From Chelativorans sp. YIM 93263 (lineage in GTDB: Bacteria > Pseudomonadota > Alphaproteobacteria > Rhizobiales > Rhizobiaceae), in NCBI RefSeq assembly GCF_028767125.1, contig NZ_JAKCWP010000008.1, forward strand, positions 138,955 through 202,954: a DNA stretch of 64,000 nucleotides, written 5' to 3'. The notes below the pieces were generated by a model. That model was given only the letters and a program-made list of their open reading frames with translations. It was not told where the DNA came from and made no database searches. The first letter of the stretch is position 1; the number at the start of each line of letters is the position of its first letter. Shown piece by piece: positions 1-11,398 of this stretch. Position numbers and translations under genes: made by a program.

Positions 1-159
1 GCAGAATAAGGGTGGCCGAGAGGGCGGGGATAAAATTCCTAGAAAAAATTTTGGGCTGCTGACACCTGGTGACATTTGGTGGCCAGCGCAGCGGCTACGG
101 AACACGGTCGGGAGGGCCATCGTTGCGGGCGCTCAGGCGATAACCAAAGGAGAAAGACC

Positions 160-1110
160 ATGGCCAAACGCATTTCAGCGCTGACGGGCGCGGCTATGGC
201 CGTCGGCTTGATGATGAGCGGGGGCGCTGCGGCGCAGACGCAATGCGGCGCCTCCTACGCGGTCAAGCCGGGTGACACGCTCTACCAGATAACGCAGCAG
301 TGCCGCGTAACGATGAGCCGCATCATGAACCTTAACCCGAGCCTCGGTAATCCGCGCGATATCGAGGTGGGCACCGAAATCCGCCTCGCCGCCACGGAAG
401 GCCAGCAACGTGAGCCATCGCCGCGCGGGCCCCAGGGCGACACCTACCGTGTCGAACAGGGCGACACGATGTATTCGATCGCACAGGCGTTCGGCCTGTC
501 GGTGATCGAAATGCTGGAGGCGAATTCCCAACTCGATCCGTTCGATATCGAGGTCGGTCAGGTCATCGAGCTTCCCGGCGACCAGCCCGCGGCGAGCGTG
601 CAGGTACGCCCGACAAGCGGTGAGCCCGGCCAGCCCGTAACCGTTCGCGCGGACGGCCTGCGCCCCAACGACTGGGTGACAATCGGCGCCGGTCCGCAGG
701 CGTCGGAATGGGAGGAGATCGAGTCGGTCCAGGTCTCCGATGACGGCGAGATCGCCGCGGAGGTGCGCGTGCCGAGCTGGGCGGAGCCCGGGGACAATCT
801 CATCTTCGTGGTCGATACCGATCGCGGCATGACCTTCAAGTCGGGCGTCTTCAACGTCGCCGCGCGCGATGGCGGCGGGGAAGGCGGTGACGGCCGCACG
901 CTCGAAGGCCGGGTAAGCCAGGGCACGGAATGCCATACGCTCGAAACACCCGATGGCGATGTCTGGTCGCTGGTCAGCGACCAGGTCGAATTCACGTCCG
1001 GTGAATATGTCGAGGTCACGGGCCAGAGGGCCGAAGCCTCCTTCTGCATGCAGGGCGTGGGGACGCTTCAGGTCAGCTCAATCGAGGAGGTGAGCCCGCC
1101 GGATGAGTAG
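160..1110 (+). CDS. Secreted protein with two LysM domains
   Basis: A predicted periplasmic or cell-wall-associated protein of 316 aa. Residues 1-25 form a Sec signal peptide ending in GGAAAQ. LysM domain 1 is at about residues 33-77 (YAVKPGDTLYQI) and LysM domain 2 at about 95-140 (YRVEQGDTMYSIA); LysM binds the N-acetylglucosamine chains of peptidoglycan. The C-terminal third is a beta-rich region with two cysteines, perhaps an OB-like fold; this is inference. The start at 160 is chosen over an in-frame start at 76 because GGAGAAAGACC precedes it and the signal peptide begins there. No catalytic domain is seen, so a structural or anchoring role is likelier than hydrolysis. A strong terminator follows. 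Confidence 0.88.
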   Translation: MAKRISALTGAAMAVGLMMSGGAAAQTQCGASYAVKPGDTLYQITQQCRVTMSRIMNLNPSLGNPRDIEVGTEIRLAATEGQQREPSPRGPQGDTYRVEQGDTMYSIAQAFGLSVIEMLEANSQLDPFDIEVGQVIELPGDQPAASVQVRPTSGEPGQPVTVRADGLRPNDWVTIGAGPQASEWEEIESVQVSDDGEIAAEVRVPSWAEPGDNLIFVVDTDRGMTFKSGVFNVAARDGGGEGGDGRTLEGRVSQGTECHTLETPDGDVWSLVSDQVEFTSGEYVEVTGQRAEASFCMQGVGTLQVSSIEEVSPPDE

Positions 1111-1141
1111 CTTCCGGAAAACTCCGGTATCCGGCATCATA

Positions 1142-1170
1142 GGCGACGGGCTGGTCCCGTCGCCTTTTTT
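1142..1170 (+). terminator. Rho-independent terminator of the LysM gene
   Basis: A perfect 9-bp stem, GGCGACGGG / CCCGTCGCC, with a 5-nt loop is followed by six T residues. It lies 32 nt after the stop codon. Confidence 0.92.
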
Positions 1171-1296
1171 GTTGGCGCCGCAGGGGCGATGGGAGCATGA
1201 AAAGATCGGTGGCGGAGCTCCAGCTGGCGGAACGGACGTGACGTGCCCGCTTTGGCGTGAGATGTTCGCCTTGGACGCAACAGGATGGAGGCTCAA

Positions 1297-1755
1297 ATGG
1301 GCGATTGGAAACTCCCGCGGGAAGGCGGGTGCCGCTGCGGGCAGGTGCGGATCAGGGTGAGTGCTGCGCCGCTGGTTACAATGGCTTGCCACTGCACCGG
1401 CTGCCAGCGCATGAGCTCCTCGGCCTTTTCGCTATCGGCCGCCATTCCCGCCGACGGATTCGAGGTGGTGCGGGGCGAGCCTACGATCGGCGGCCTGCAT
1501 GGCGCCTCTCGGCACTATTTCTGCCCGCACTGCATGACGTGGATGTTCACGCGGCCGGAAGGGATGGATTGGATGGTCAATCTGCGGCCTACCATGCTGG
1601 ACGACTCGTCAGGCTTCGCTCCCTTCATCGAGACCTGGACCAGCGAGAAGCTGCCCTTCGCGCAGACCGGGGCGGTACACGCCTACGAGGCGCTGCCGCC
1701 GATGGACGCGTATGAGGGGCTGATGAAGGAGTTTGTGGAGTGGGCGGGGAGGTGA
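1297..1755 (+). CDS. GFA/CENP-V family zinc-binding protein
   Basis: A 152-aa protein of the glutathione-dependent formaldehyde-activating enzyme (GFA) family. The zinc-binding cysteine clusters are all present: CRCG near the N-terminus, CHCTGC about 25 residues later, and CPHC in the middle. Family members bind structural zinc, and some promote the addition of glutathione to formaldehyde. Most, including this one, have no assigned substrate. The start at 1297 is preferred over an ATG at 1285 because GGAGG lies 5 nt upstream of it and overlaps the earlier ATG. The gene is monocistronic and its 3' end abuts a palindromic repeat element. Confidence 0.85.
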   Translation: MGDWKLPREGGCRCGQVRIRVSAAPLVTMACHCTGCQRMSSSAFSLSAAIPADGFEVVRGEPTIGGLHGASRHYFCPHCMTWMFTRPEGMDWMVNLRPTMLDDSSGFAPFIETWTSEKLPFAQTGAVHAYEALPPMDAYEGLMKEFVEWAGR

Positions 1756-1800
1756 GGCACGGGCTTCGCCTCATGCACCGTGCGCGGCTCTGGCGATTTC

Positions 1801-2033
1801 GCCCCTCTCTTGCGATTTCTAACACTTAGCCTCCGCTGCGCTCCAGCTAAGGTGTTGAAATCGCTTTCTCTCCCACAAGGGGAGAGATACGGTCGGCTTC
1901 GGCCTTACCGCTTATCGCAAAGTCGGGAGATTTGCTGAAGCGACTGCGCCGCCTGTATCTCGCCCCTTGTGGGAGAGAAAGCAAATTCTTGGGTTTGGCG
2001 CAGCCAAGCCCTTAGAATTTGCAAGAGAGGGGC
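1801..2033. repeat. Palindromic element A with 13-bp terminal inverted repeats
   Basis: The ends are GCCCCTCTCTTGC (1801-1813) and its exact reverse complement (2021-2033). Inside is a second, 19-bp perfect inverted repeat, CTTTCTCTCCCACAAGGGG at 1864-1882 and its complement at 1963-1981. The whole element could fold into one long hairpin. A related copy (B) lies at 2424-2643. The size (233 bp), the terminal repeats and the intergenic position resemble a MITE or a rhizobial intergenic mosaic element. No transposase is present. Confidence 0.8.
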
Positions 2034-2037
2034 ACTT

Positions 2038-2403
2038 TCACCGTTCCTTCACTCGCGCCTTCGCCTCCTGGAGGATCGTGAGGCAGACGCCATTCAGATT
2101 TTCCTCCACCTCGTCGTTCCAGACGCGCAGGGTTTTGAGGCCGCGATTTTCCAAGTGTCGGTCGCGCACTGCATCGCGGGGCGATTGCGAATGCTGACTG
2201 CCATCCACTTCGATGATCAGCCGGGCTTCGAAGCAGACGAAGTCGAGAATGTAGCCGTCGAGCGGCACCTGGCGCTTGAACTTCAGGCCTTCGAGCCGCT
2301 TGGCTCGCAGAGCCTGCCAGAGCAGGTTTTCGGCCTTCGTCGCGTCGGCGCGCATTGTGCGGGCGAAGGTGCGGTGAGGTGGTGGGACGGATTGGTGCGG
2401 CAT
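2038..2403 (-). CDS. DUF559 (Vsr/restriction-endonuclease-like fold) protein
   Basis: A 121-aa protein with the DUF559 domain, a relative of the very-short-patch-repair and restriction endonuclease fold. Visible conserved positions are E25 (AENLLW), the FKRQ strand near residue 43, D54 in LDFVCFEARLIIEVDG, E65, D67 and H71 (SQH), matching the D...ExD nuclease-like core. The function of DUF559 proteins is not established; nuclease activity is inferred from the fold. The start is the only ATG before the domain; reading frame further upstream runs into repeat element B. The stop codon is 4 nt from the end of element A, so the gene is bracketed precisely by the two repeats. It may be part of a mobile cassette. 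Confidence 0.8.
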   Translation of the reverse strand: MPHQSVPPPHRTFARTMRADATKAENLLWQALRAKRLEGLKFKRQVPLDGYILDFVCFEARLIIEVDGSQHSQSPRDAVRDRHLENRGLKTLRVWNDEVEENLNGVCLTILQEAKARVKER

Positions 2404-2423
2404 GGTGTGGCTCTGGCGGTTTT

Positions 2424-2643
2424 GCCCCTCTCTTGCGATTTCTAACACTTAGCCTCCGCTTCGCTCCAGCTAAGATGTTGAAATCGCTTTCTCTCCCACA
2501 AGGGGAGAGATTCCGCTGCCATCTTCTTTGCAGTTAATCGCAAAAGTTGGAGATTGCTGAAGCGATTGCTCCGCCTTTATCTCTCCCTTGTGGGAGAGAA
2601 ATCAAATTCTTGGGTTTGGCGCAGCCAAGCTCTTAGAATTTGC
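2424..2643. repeat. Palindromic element B, related copy of element A
   Basis: It begins with the same GCCCCTCTCTTGCGATTTCT as element A and follows it for most of its length, including the CTCTCCCACAAGGGGAGAGA core, its inverted partner near 2582-2600, and TTCTTGGGTTTGGCGCAGCC near the right end. The outermost right terminal repeat is degraded (TTTGCGCGGTGCC instead of TTTGCAAGAGAGGGGC). The middle 40 nt differ between copies. Both copies have the same orientation and flank the DUF559 gene as direct repeats. Confidence 0.78.
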
Positions 2644-2683
2644 GCGGTGCCTTTCCTGTCCGCGCCCGCACGGAGCCAAGCGG

Positions 2684-3658
2684 CTAGGCATTCGAGGGTT
2701 CGCCCGGCCTTGGGATCTGGCGTGAATTAGTTATCACCATTTTACCGGCGCCGGCCTCGAATACGACATCACCCACATGGACTTCTTCCGCTTGCTGGCT
2801 CCAAAACCACTCTGCAACGGCAGAGACTTGAAAACTCGTGGAAACGGCACTTGCTAATTCTCCGCCTGCTTTGGTCAGCTTAATCGCGTTGAGATTTCGA
2901 GACTCATTATCCGGAAAGAGAACGCCGATAACTTGTTTCCCCATTCGAAAATGCGCGATCTGATTCTGATTCGGAGTAATTGTTCGCCTAAGCTTTCCTC
3001 CTCCGAATGTGACAAAGCCCGCTTCTTCAAGAACGAGCCATTCGCCGTAATGGACTGCCGTGCCGACCGGTCCTTTGAGTATAAAGGAATCGTCAATGCA
3101 CCAAGGAAGAACGGCATCAATCATCTGGGCCGTTTGTAGGTCAAGCATCGATGCAAAGTGCAATGTGGCAGGAGAGAACTTGCCAGGTTTCCTGATTTCC
3201 CCCGCAAGTATCTTACCAAAGAGGCTGCGCAGGTTTTCGGAAGATGCCCGCGATGCATAGCTCTCGAAGAGGTCAAGCCAATCGTCCCTTGGACCTTCGG
3301 AAGTCTCCGGGGCGGGATTGCTCTCCAACTCCTCAACTACCTGTCGAGCGATAGCATCACGATTTCTCTGCTCACGATAAACTCGACCCAGCAGGTTGTC
3401 GAGGCCCCGCTCAAGAAGCTGTCTGTCTTCAAGGCCGAGCTCTACTGATTTAGCCGCAAGCTCTTCCATAACAGTTCTTCGAGCGTCCGTCTCATCTCGG
3501 ATCGCCTGCGCCTTCTGCTCCAACCATGCGGCAGGGATTTCGACACCCGCTCCTAAAAGGCGGCTAATTGCTTTCCCCGCTGGCCCTAGCAACAACTGGG
3601 GTAAGCCTCCGTCAGTGATTTTGTCTAGCCAACGTTGTTCTTCAGATTCTTCGGGCAC
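2684..3658 (-). CDS. DUF2806-type protein of unknown function
   Basis: A 324-aa soluble protein that I assign to DUF2806 from memory of the family. The N-terminal GPAGKAISRLLGAGVEIPAAW stretch (residues 25-45), the helical QAIRDETDAR segment and the middle LFGKILAGEIRKPGKFSPAT region (residues 144-163) are characteristic. No catalytic motif or membrane segment is evident. Its base composition is visibly lower in GC than its neighbours, suggesting horizontal acquisition. It follows the palindrome-bracketed DUF559 gene and stands alone. A role in defence or signalling is possible but nothing in the sequence shows it. Confidence 0.65.
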   Translation of the reverse strand: MPEESEEQRWLDKITDGGLPQLLLGPAGKAISRLLGAGVEIPAAWLEQKAQAIRDETDARRTVMEELAAKSVELGLEDRQLLERGLDNLLGRVYREQRNRDAIARQVVEELESNPAPETSEGPRDDWLDLFESYASRASSENLRSLFGKILAGEIRKPGKFSPATLHFASMLDLQTAQMIDAVLPWCIDDSFILKGPVGTAVHYGEWLVLEEAGFVTFGGGKLRRTITPNQNQIAHFRMGKQVIGVLFPDNESRNLNAIKLTKAGGELASAVSTSFQVSAVAEWFWSQQAEEVHVGDVVFEAGAGKMVITNSRQIPRPGEPSNA

Positions 3659-3761
3659 GGCAGCGGGCCTCGGCGCGATAAATTAGCTATCCATAGTCTC
3701 GAGCACGAATGTCATCCAAGTTCCCCGATTCTACAAGCGACATAGGGCTTTTCTGCCCGTC

Positions 3762-3902
3762 TCACGTTTTGCCGTCGTCAGGTGCCTGCAATTCGATGGT
3801 GGTGAGATAGGTTTCGTAAAAGACGCGATCGACGCTGGCGCAGCGCCACAGGCCGTTGGCTTCCCGACGCAAGCCGGTGATCTCGTTCGGCTGGTCGGCC
3901 AT
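3762..3902 (-). CDS. Possible small protein or gene remnant (46 aa)
   Basis: A 46-codon frame downstream of carB, starting MADQPNEITGL and ending QAPDDGKT. It has balanced amino-acid composition, with WRCASVDRVFYETY in the middle. The frame stays open upstream for at least 28 more codons without another ATG, back across the carB stop codon, so it may be the tail of a decayed longer gene. No convincing ribosome binding site precedes the ATG. No family is recognised. Confidence 0.3.
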   Translation of the reverse strand: MADQPNEITGLRREANGLWRCASVDRVFYETYLTTIELQAPDDGKT

Positions 3903-3984
3903 GATCTCTGGTCGGCTGGCATGGGTGACCGCCCCCGAGCCGGTCGACTGCGTCAGTCGTTCCCCTTCGGAGTTAGCTGCATCC

Positions 3985-7479
<3,495 letters not shown>

Positions 7480-7669
7480 GGAAAATCCGTTCGTGGTGCG
7501 GCTGCGCGAGCGCCATGGTGTGGCACGTCGCACAGAGAAGGATCAAACTGTCAGGCTAGGCGGGCCTTATAGGCAAGGATGGCCGGCGACGGAACCCCGA
7601 AAATGTGAACGGGAATGCGGCGTTATGACCGGGTGCGGAGTTCGGGGCGAAAAAGATGGGGAAGACGCG

Positions 7670-8026
7670 TCAAACCTTCGCCGGCTCGCCTCGAAATAAT
7701 GGCTTTGCGGAGGGGGACTGCACGAGCGTAGCCAGGATGCTGTCGAGCAGGCCGGGGAAGCGCGCGTCGACATCAGCCCTGCGCAGCGAGACAAGGCGGG
7801 AGGTGCCGCGCGGCTCCACATGGACAATGCCGGCCTCGCGCATCTTGGAGAGGTGATAGGTCAGGTTCGACTTTGACGTCGTTGTGTTGGCAAAGTGCGA
7901 GCAGGGAAGGGGCTGCCCCTCCTTGCGCGCGAGCTCTCGCAGAATGGCCAAGCGCGTAGGATCGCCCAGCACAGCAAGCACGCTGGCGAGGTTGATGTCT
8001 TCCGCGGGCGGGTGATGCAGTACCAT
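7670..8026 (-). CDS. ArsR-family winged-helix regulator
   Basis: A 118-aa HTH_20/ArsR-type regulator. The core ASVLAVLGDPTRLAILREL is followed by the recognition helix region TSKSNLTYHLSKMREAGIV and the wing VEPRGTSRLVSLRR. The single cysteine (PCSHF) is not a CxC metal site, so it is probably not a classical metal sensor. The frame extends upstream to 8182. I prefer MVLHHPPAEDINLA at 8026 because close relatives start there; an ATG at 8044 is the alternative. The region just upstream carries the imperfect inverted repeat GTAA-N6-TTAC flanked by CCGGG, a possible autoregulatory site. Its target is not obvious, as no intact divergent gene is present. Confidence 0.8.
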   Translation of the reverse strand: MVLHHPPAEDINLASVLAVLGDPTRLAILRELARKEGQPLPCSHFANTTTSKSNLTYHLSKMREAGIVHVEPRGTSRLVSLRRADVDARFPGLLDSILATLVQSPSAKPLFRGEPAKV

Positions 8027-8575
8027 ACCGGGAAAGTAATCCATCTTACCCGGGATGCAAGTGAGAGCCGGGCGATGCGAGCGTGGCGGACGAGCCTGTT
8101 CGCAGCGCCGAGTAACCTGGGGCTCGTCGCTGCCGGGCTGGTGATCATCGCTCTCGTGGTGCTTGCGGTTAGTGCCAGGCAACGAGTCCGCGGAACGGCG
8201 GCAGCGCGGGTATAATCACCTCTACAGCCGCTGCGTGAATACTCCGCTCGTGGGGCGCAGCCATGACATGACTCCCTCGCGGAGGAGGATCAGCTGTCCG
8301 GCTATGTGCCCGAAGATGCGAATGAGAGCCTTGTAACCGATCCACCGCTTCGTGGGAAATCGCCACTTCTCCAGCAGGGCGGCGCTGATAGATGCGCTGG
8401 TCATGAGTTGGGTGGGACAGGATGCGGAGCGGCTGCGCAGCCGCTCTTTCTGGCGATGTCACGCTTTTTCACCCGCATTTATGTGTCCAAACAAAAGTCC
8501 CCGCCACAGGACGAAGCCGAACGCGTGCTGGCTCTCCTCGTGGCGGGGCTCAAGGCTGGGCCGTGATCTCGGCGA
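8027..8575. other. Stretch without a secure gene
   Basis: Between the ArsR gene and the small CDS at 8576 there is no well-supported gene. A 46-aa frame on the plus strand (8075-8215) encodes one hydrophobic helix (LGLVAAGLVIIALVVLAV) but has no ribosome binding site. A 60-aa minus-strand frame (8222-8404) has protein-like composition with a hydrophobic middle but no ribosome binding site and no recognised family. Both may be remnants of decayed membrane-protein genes. Confidence 0.4.
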
Positions 8576-8743
8576 TTAAAGTGCGGTTCGGTGAGGCCTG
8601 CCCACCTGTGCCAAACCGTGTGAAACGGCCCTGCCCACGGTCACCAGTGCATATTTCAGCGCTGCTGAACGCTTCCTGTTCGCGCGGTCGGCGATACCGC
8701 GTACGCCTGGGGTGGAGCGCATTCCGATTGTATAGTGCGACAT
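8576..8743 (-). CDS. Small basic protein with perfect Shine-Dalgarno
   Basis: A 55-aa protein starting MSHYTIGMRSTPGVRGIADR and rich in Arg, Lys and His, with an amphipathic middle (ALKYALVTVGRAVSHGLAQV). The ATG is preceded by AGGAGG with a 5-nt spacer (TTCTA), the best ribosome binding site in this part of the window, which is the main support for translation. No family is recognised. It is divergent from the LysR gene; the LysR promoter region lies between them. It could be a regulatory small protein, but there is no direct evidence. Confidence 0.55.
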   Translation of the reverse strand: MSHYTIGMRSTPGVRGIADRANRKRSAALKYALVTVGRAVSHGLAQVGRPHRTAL

Positions 8744-8913
8744 TAGAACCTCCTGTGGAAGCAATGCCGCGGGTGCCGCCGTCCGGCAAAGCCGGCCGGG
8801 ACCGCGCGCATTGGGCGTCGTCATCGGTCAGATGATCGGTTTTCGGGTTACCTGGGTGGCTTGGTTCGCTTTCGCGTCCCTAGCCTATCACTAAAGTAGT
8901 AAAACGGATTTCT

Positions 8914-8945
8914 CACACAAGAGGAAATATCTTTCCCGTTGTGTG
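8914..8945. promoter_or_regulatory. Inverted repeat upstream of the LysR gene
   Basis: CACACAA (8914-8920) and TTGTGTG (8939-8945) form 7-bp perfect arms separated by 18 nt. A separate 10-bp palindrome, ATGTTAACAT at 8950-8959, lies 6 nt before the LysR start. Both are candidate autoregulatory sites in the gap between the divergent small gene and the LysR gene. Confidence 0.4.
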
Positions 8946-8965
8946 CGTTATGTTAACATGAGGCC

Positions 8966-9877
8966 ATGAATCGCCGCCTGCCCAACCTGAATGCTGTGAG
9001 AGCTTTCGATGCTGCGGCCCGGCATCAGAGCTTCTCCCGCGCTGCCGACGAGCTTGGCGTCACGCACGCTTCTGTCAGCCGGTACGTGAAGAATCTCGAG
9101 GAGGATCTCGGCGTCACACTGTTCGAGCGCAGGCATCGGCAGGTCGCGCTGACGGCGGCGGGATCGCGCTATGCGGAAATTGTCGCCGACGCGTTGATGC
9201 TGATTTCTCTGGACACGGGCACGAAGGTGACGCGCAAGGCGAAGGGGAGGGTGGTTGTCGAGGCCGATTCGGACCTCGCGTTCCTGTGGCTTATGCCGCT
9301 GCTGAATAAGGCCGCGCTTGATGCACTTGGCGTCGAGCTTGAATTGCGCCCCTATTCCGAGCCGCCACGCACGATTGCGCCCGACTCCGATCTGGCGCTC
9401 ACCTGGGGCCCCATGGACGTGCCCGGTTTTTCCCGTGAGCTCTTGCTGAACTTCACGTCATTTCCGGTCTGCGCGCCGGAAAAGGCGGGTGAGGTGGTCG
9501 CCAAGGGGCTGGCCGCGCAGGCGCTCATCCACGACCGGGGGCTGAACGATTGGGATGAGGTGTTGAAGCGCAAGGGAGGCAACCTAGACACAGCACGCGG
9601 TTATCTCATGTTTCATCGGACCTATTTCTCCCTTGAAGCCGCCGCGAAAGGAATGGGGGTCGCGATCGGGGATGATGTTACGGCCGGCGCAATGCTGCGT
9701 GACGGCAGGCTGGTGCGGCCCTGCGGACCCAACCTTCCCGGCCGGAAGTCGTTTTATCTTTCGTCGAGTTCACGCCGGCCGATACGGCCCGCCGTCGAGG
9801 CGATGCGCTCGTGGCTGCTCGAACGCGCGGCCGAGCATACCGAATGGGCGCGGGAGGCGGGGTTTTCGAGCCTTTGA
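8966..9877 (+). CDS. LysR-family transcriptional regulator (GcvA type)
   Basis: A 303-aa LysR-type regulator. The N-terminal winged helix (residues 1-62: LPNLNAVRAFDAAARHQSFS, then the HTH with HASVSRYVKNLEEDLGV) resembles the GcvA/AmpR subgroup. The rest is a periplasmic-binding-protein-like effector domain beginning VVVEADSDLAFLWLMPLL. The effector is unknown. No target gene is adjacent downstream; the divergent neighbour is a 55-aa protein. LysR regulators often control the divergent gene, but that link is only positional here. Confidence 0.9.
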   Translation: MNRRLPNLNAVRAFDAAARHQSFSRAADELGVTHASVSRYVKNLEEDLGVTLFERRHRQVALTAAGSRYAEIVADALMLISLDTGTKVTRKAKGRVVVEADSDLAFLWLMPLLNKAALDALGVELELRPYSEPPRTIAPDSDLALTWGPMDVPGFSRELLLNFTSFPVCAPEKAGEVVAKGLAAQALIHDRGLNDWDEVLKRKGGNLDTARGYLMFHRTYFSLEAAAKGMGVAIGDDVTAGAMLRDGRLVRPCGPNLPGRKSFYLSSSSRRPIRPAVEAMRSWLLERAAEHTEWAREAGFSSL

Positions 9878-10065
9878 CTGCTGCTTCTTCAGGCTGGCGA
9901 ACGCGCTGACAGGAGAGACTGTCAGGAGCCTCTATAGGGCGTTCGAAGTTTGTCATGGAAAGCCGCCTCGGCACCGCGCACATTCCATCACAAGTACGTA
10001 ACAGCCTATAGACAGCGGCTGCATGCTCATTTAGCCAAGACGGCAAACCTTTGGGATAATTCGAG

Positions 10066-10737
10066 ATGGTGGCATTGGCTGAGCACGAAAGGAGGGATGA
10101 CGGACGCCGTTACTTCATCCAGATGGGGATCGCTTTCCTTTTCCTCCTCGGACTGGCAAGCGTGCCGCTCGTCCTTAGCGACGCGGAAAAACAATTCTTT
10201 CTTAGCGAAGGTGGCCCGATCCAGGTCTTTTCGGCGGCGGGTTATCTGATCGCGATGGCGACGGTTGCCCGTGAGATACCATCCTCGAAGCTGTTCAGGC
10301 TCTCATACCTTCTCATCATTCCGATGGCGATGTGCCTGCGCGAGCTGGACTTTCATGCACATTTCACAACCGACAACATCACTAAGACCACGCTCTACCT
10401 TTCACCGGACGTGCCGCTTTTGGAAAAGCTGTTCGGCGTCTCTGTCTTGGCCGTCCTCGGACTCTCATTCTATGCGCTCCTGAAGGATCAGTATCGTCCC
10501 TTTGTCGCCGGCCTTCGCCGCGGGGAGCCCGTTTCCGTCGCGGTCGCTGCCGCGATCGGCTGTGCTGTCGTTTCCAAGGTCCTCGACGGAGCGGAGTCGA
10601 ACCTTGAACCTCTCGGTATTCACATTTCCACGACTTACACCTCGACGCTTTTCGAAGAGGTTCTAGAACTCGGAATTCCGATCTTCTTGTGTATTGCGGT
10701 ATTCGCGGCCTTCCCGCGTAACAGCAGCAACAGGTGA
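10066..10737 (+). CDS. Polytopic membrane protein of unknown function
   Basis: A 223-aa integral membrane protein with about six hydrophobic segments: FIQMGIAFLFLLGLASVPLV near the N-terminus, then near residues 50-65, 80-92, 122-138, 155-170 and 200-218. Conserved-looking charged residues lie in the second half of the chain (CLRELDFHAHF, DGAESNLEPLG, LFEEVLELGIP); a histidine/aspartate-rich loop such as ELDFHAHF can bind metal, but this is only suggestive. No family is recognised with certainty. The gene stands alone. The start ATG has a weak ribosome binding site, and an internal ATG at 10123 is the alternative. Confidence 0.7.
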   Translation: MVALAEHERRDDGRRYFIQMGIAFLFLLGLASVPLVLSDAEKQFFLSEGGPIQVFSAAGYLIAMATVAREIPSSKLFRLSYLLIIPMAMCLRELDFHAHFTTDNITKTTLYLSPDVPLLEKLFGVSVLAVLGLSFYALLKDQYRPFVAGLRRGEPVSVAVAAAIGCAVVSKVLDGAESNLEPLGIHISTTYTSTLFEEVLELGIPIFLCIAVFAAFPRNSSNR

Positions 10738-10807
10738 AGGCGCCGCCTTTGTTCCGCATTTGAGGTGATGCGTTCCGATGCTTTGCGCATCCGGGTAATG
10801 GGTCGCT

Positions 10808-11263
10808 ATGGTATCTAAAATTTTCATCCGTTCCGCATGCCACGACGACTGGGCCAAACTCGGACCGCTCAAGCTGGAGTCATCGCTCGGCTGGGGAGAT
10901 CATGTCGATGAGTTGCTGGCGCTTCCTGAAGCGAGACAGATTCCGGCTGCACATATGCCTTTCGTCATCGTCGCCGAGCTTCATGGAGACATCGTCGACT
11001 TTGCAACGGTCCTTCCGGGCGAGAATGCCCTCCAAGCCGAGTTGGAAGACCTGTTTGTCGCTCCCCAAGTATGGCGCAGGGGTGTGGGTGCAAAGCTGCT
11101 TGCGGAAGCCGAGCGCCGCGCTGTGGCACTCGGCGCACACGCATTACATGTCATCGCCAGCGAGCGGGCTCGTGCCTTCTACGAAGCGTCCGGGTTCCGG
11201 ATGGTCGGAACAATAGCGACAGATTTCGCTCCTGCACCCGAAATGCGTAAGGATCTACGGTAG
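10808..11263 (+). CDS. GNAT-family N-acetyltransferase
   Basis: A 151-aa acetyltransferase of the GNAT superfamily, which transfers acetyl from acetyl-CoA to an amine. Motif A, the acetyl-CoA pyrophosphate loop, reads VWRRGVGAKLLAEAERRA, matching R/Q-x-x-G-x-G/A. It is preceded by the beta-4 strand ELEDLFVAP and followed by motif B, ERARAFYEASGFRMVG. The substrate cannot be predicted. The start has no strong ribosome binding site, but no other ATG precedes the fold. It is a single gene between the orphan membrane protein and the LysE exporter. Confidence 0.85.
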   Translation: MVSKIFIRSACHDDWAKLGPLKLESSLGWGDHVDELLALPEARQIPAAHMPFVIVAELHGDIVDFATVLPGENALQAELEDLFVAPQVWRRGVGAKLLAEAERRAVALGAHALHVIASERARAFYEASGFRMVGTIATDFAPAPEMRKDLR

Positions 11264-11398
11264 GCCCGCGTCGGGTTGTAAATACGCCCTCGCGGTCATT
11301 ATGATGGCCTTCGCCGCGAGCCGTAGGCGACTCTGCGGCTTGTTTCCGGCCGATGCGCTTCGTAGGATGCCGGCGCACAACAGGCCGGTGGAAACCCC

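Noticed and set aside
8222-8404. A 60-aa minus-strand frame with a hydrophobic middle
   Set aside because: Composition is protein-like, but there is no ribosome binding site and no recognised family; kept only as a note in the gap entry.
10097-10249. A strong AAGGAGGG-ATG start inside the membrane-protein gene in another frame
   Set aside because: The frame encodes a Ser/Arg-rich peptide without features, while the overlapping frame encodes a coherent membrane protein.
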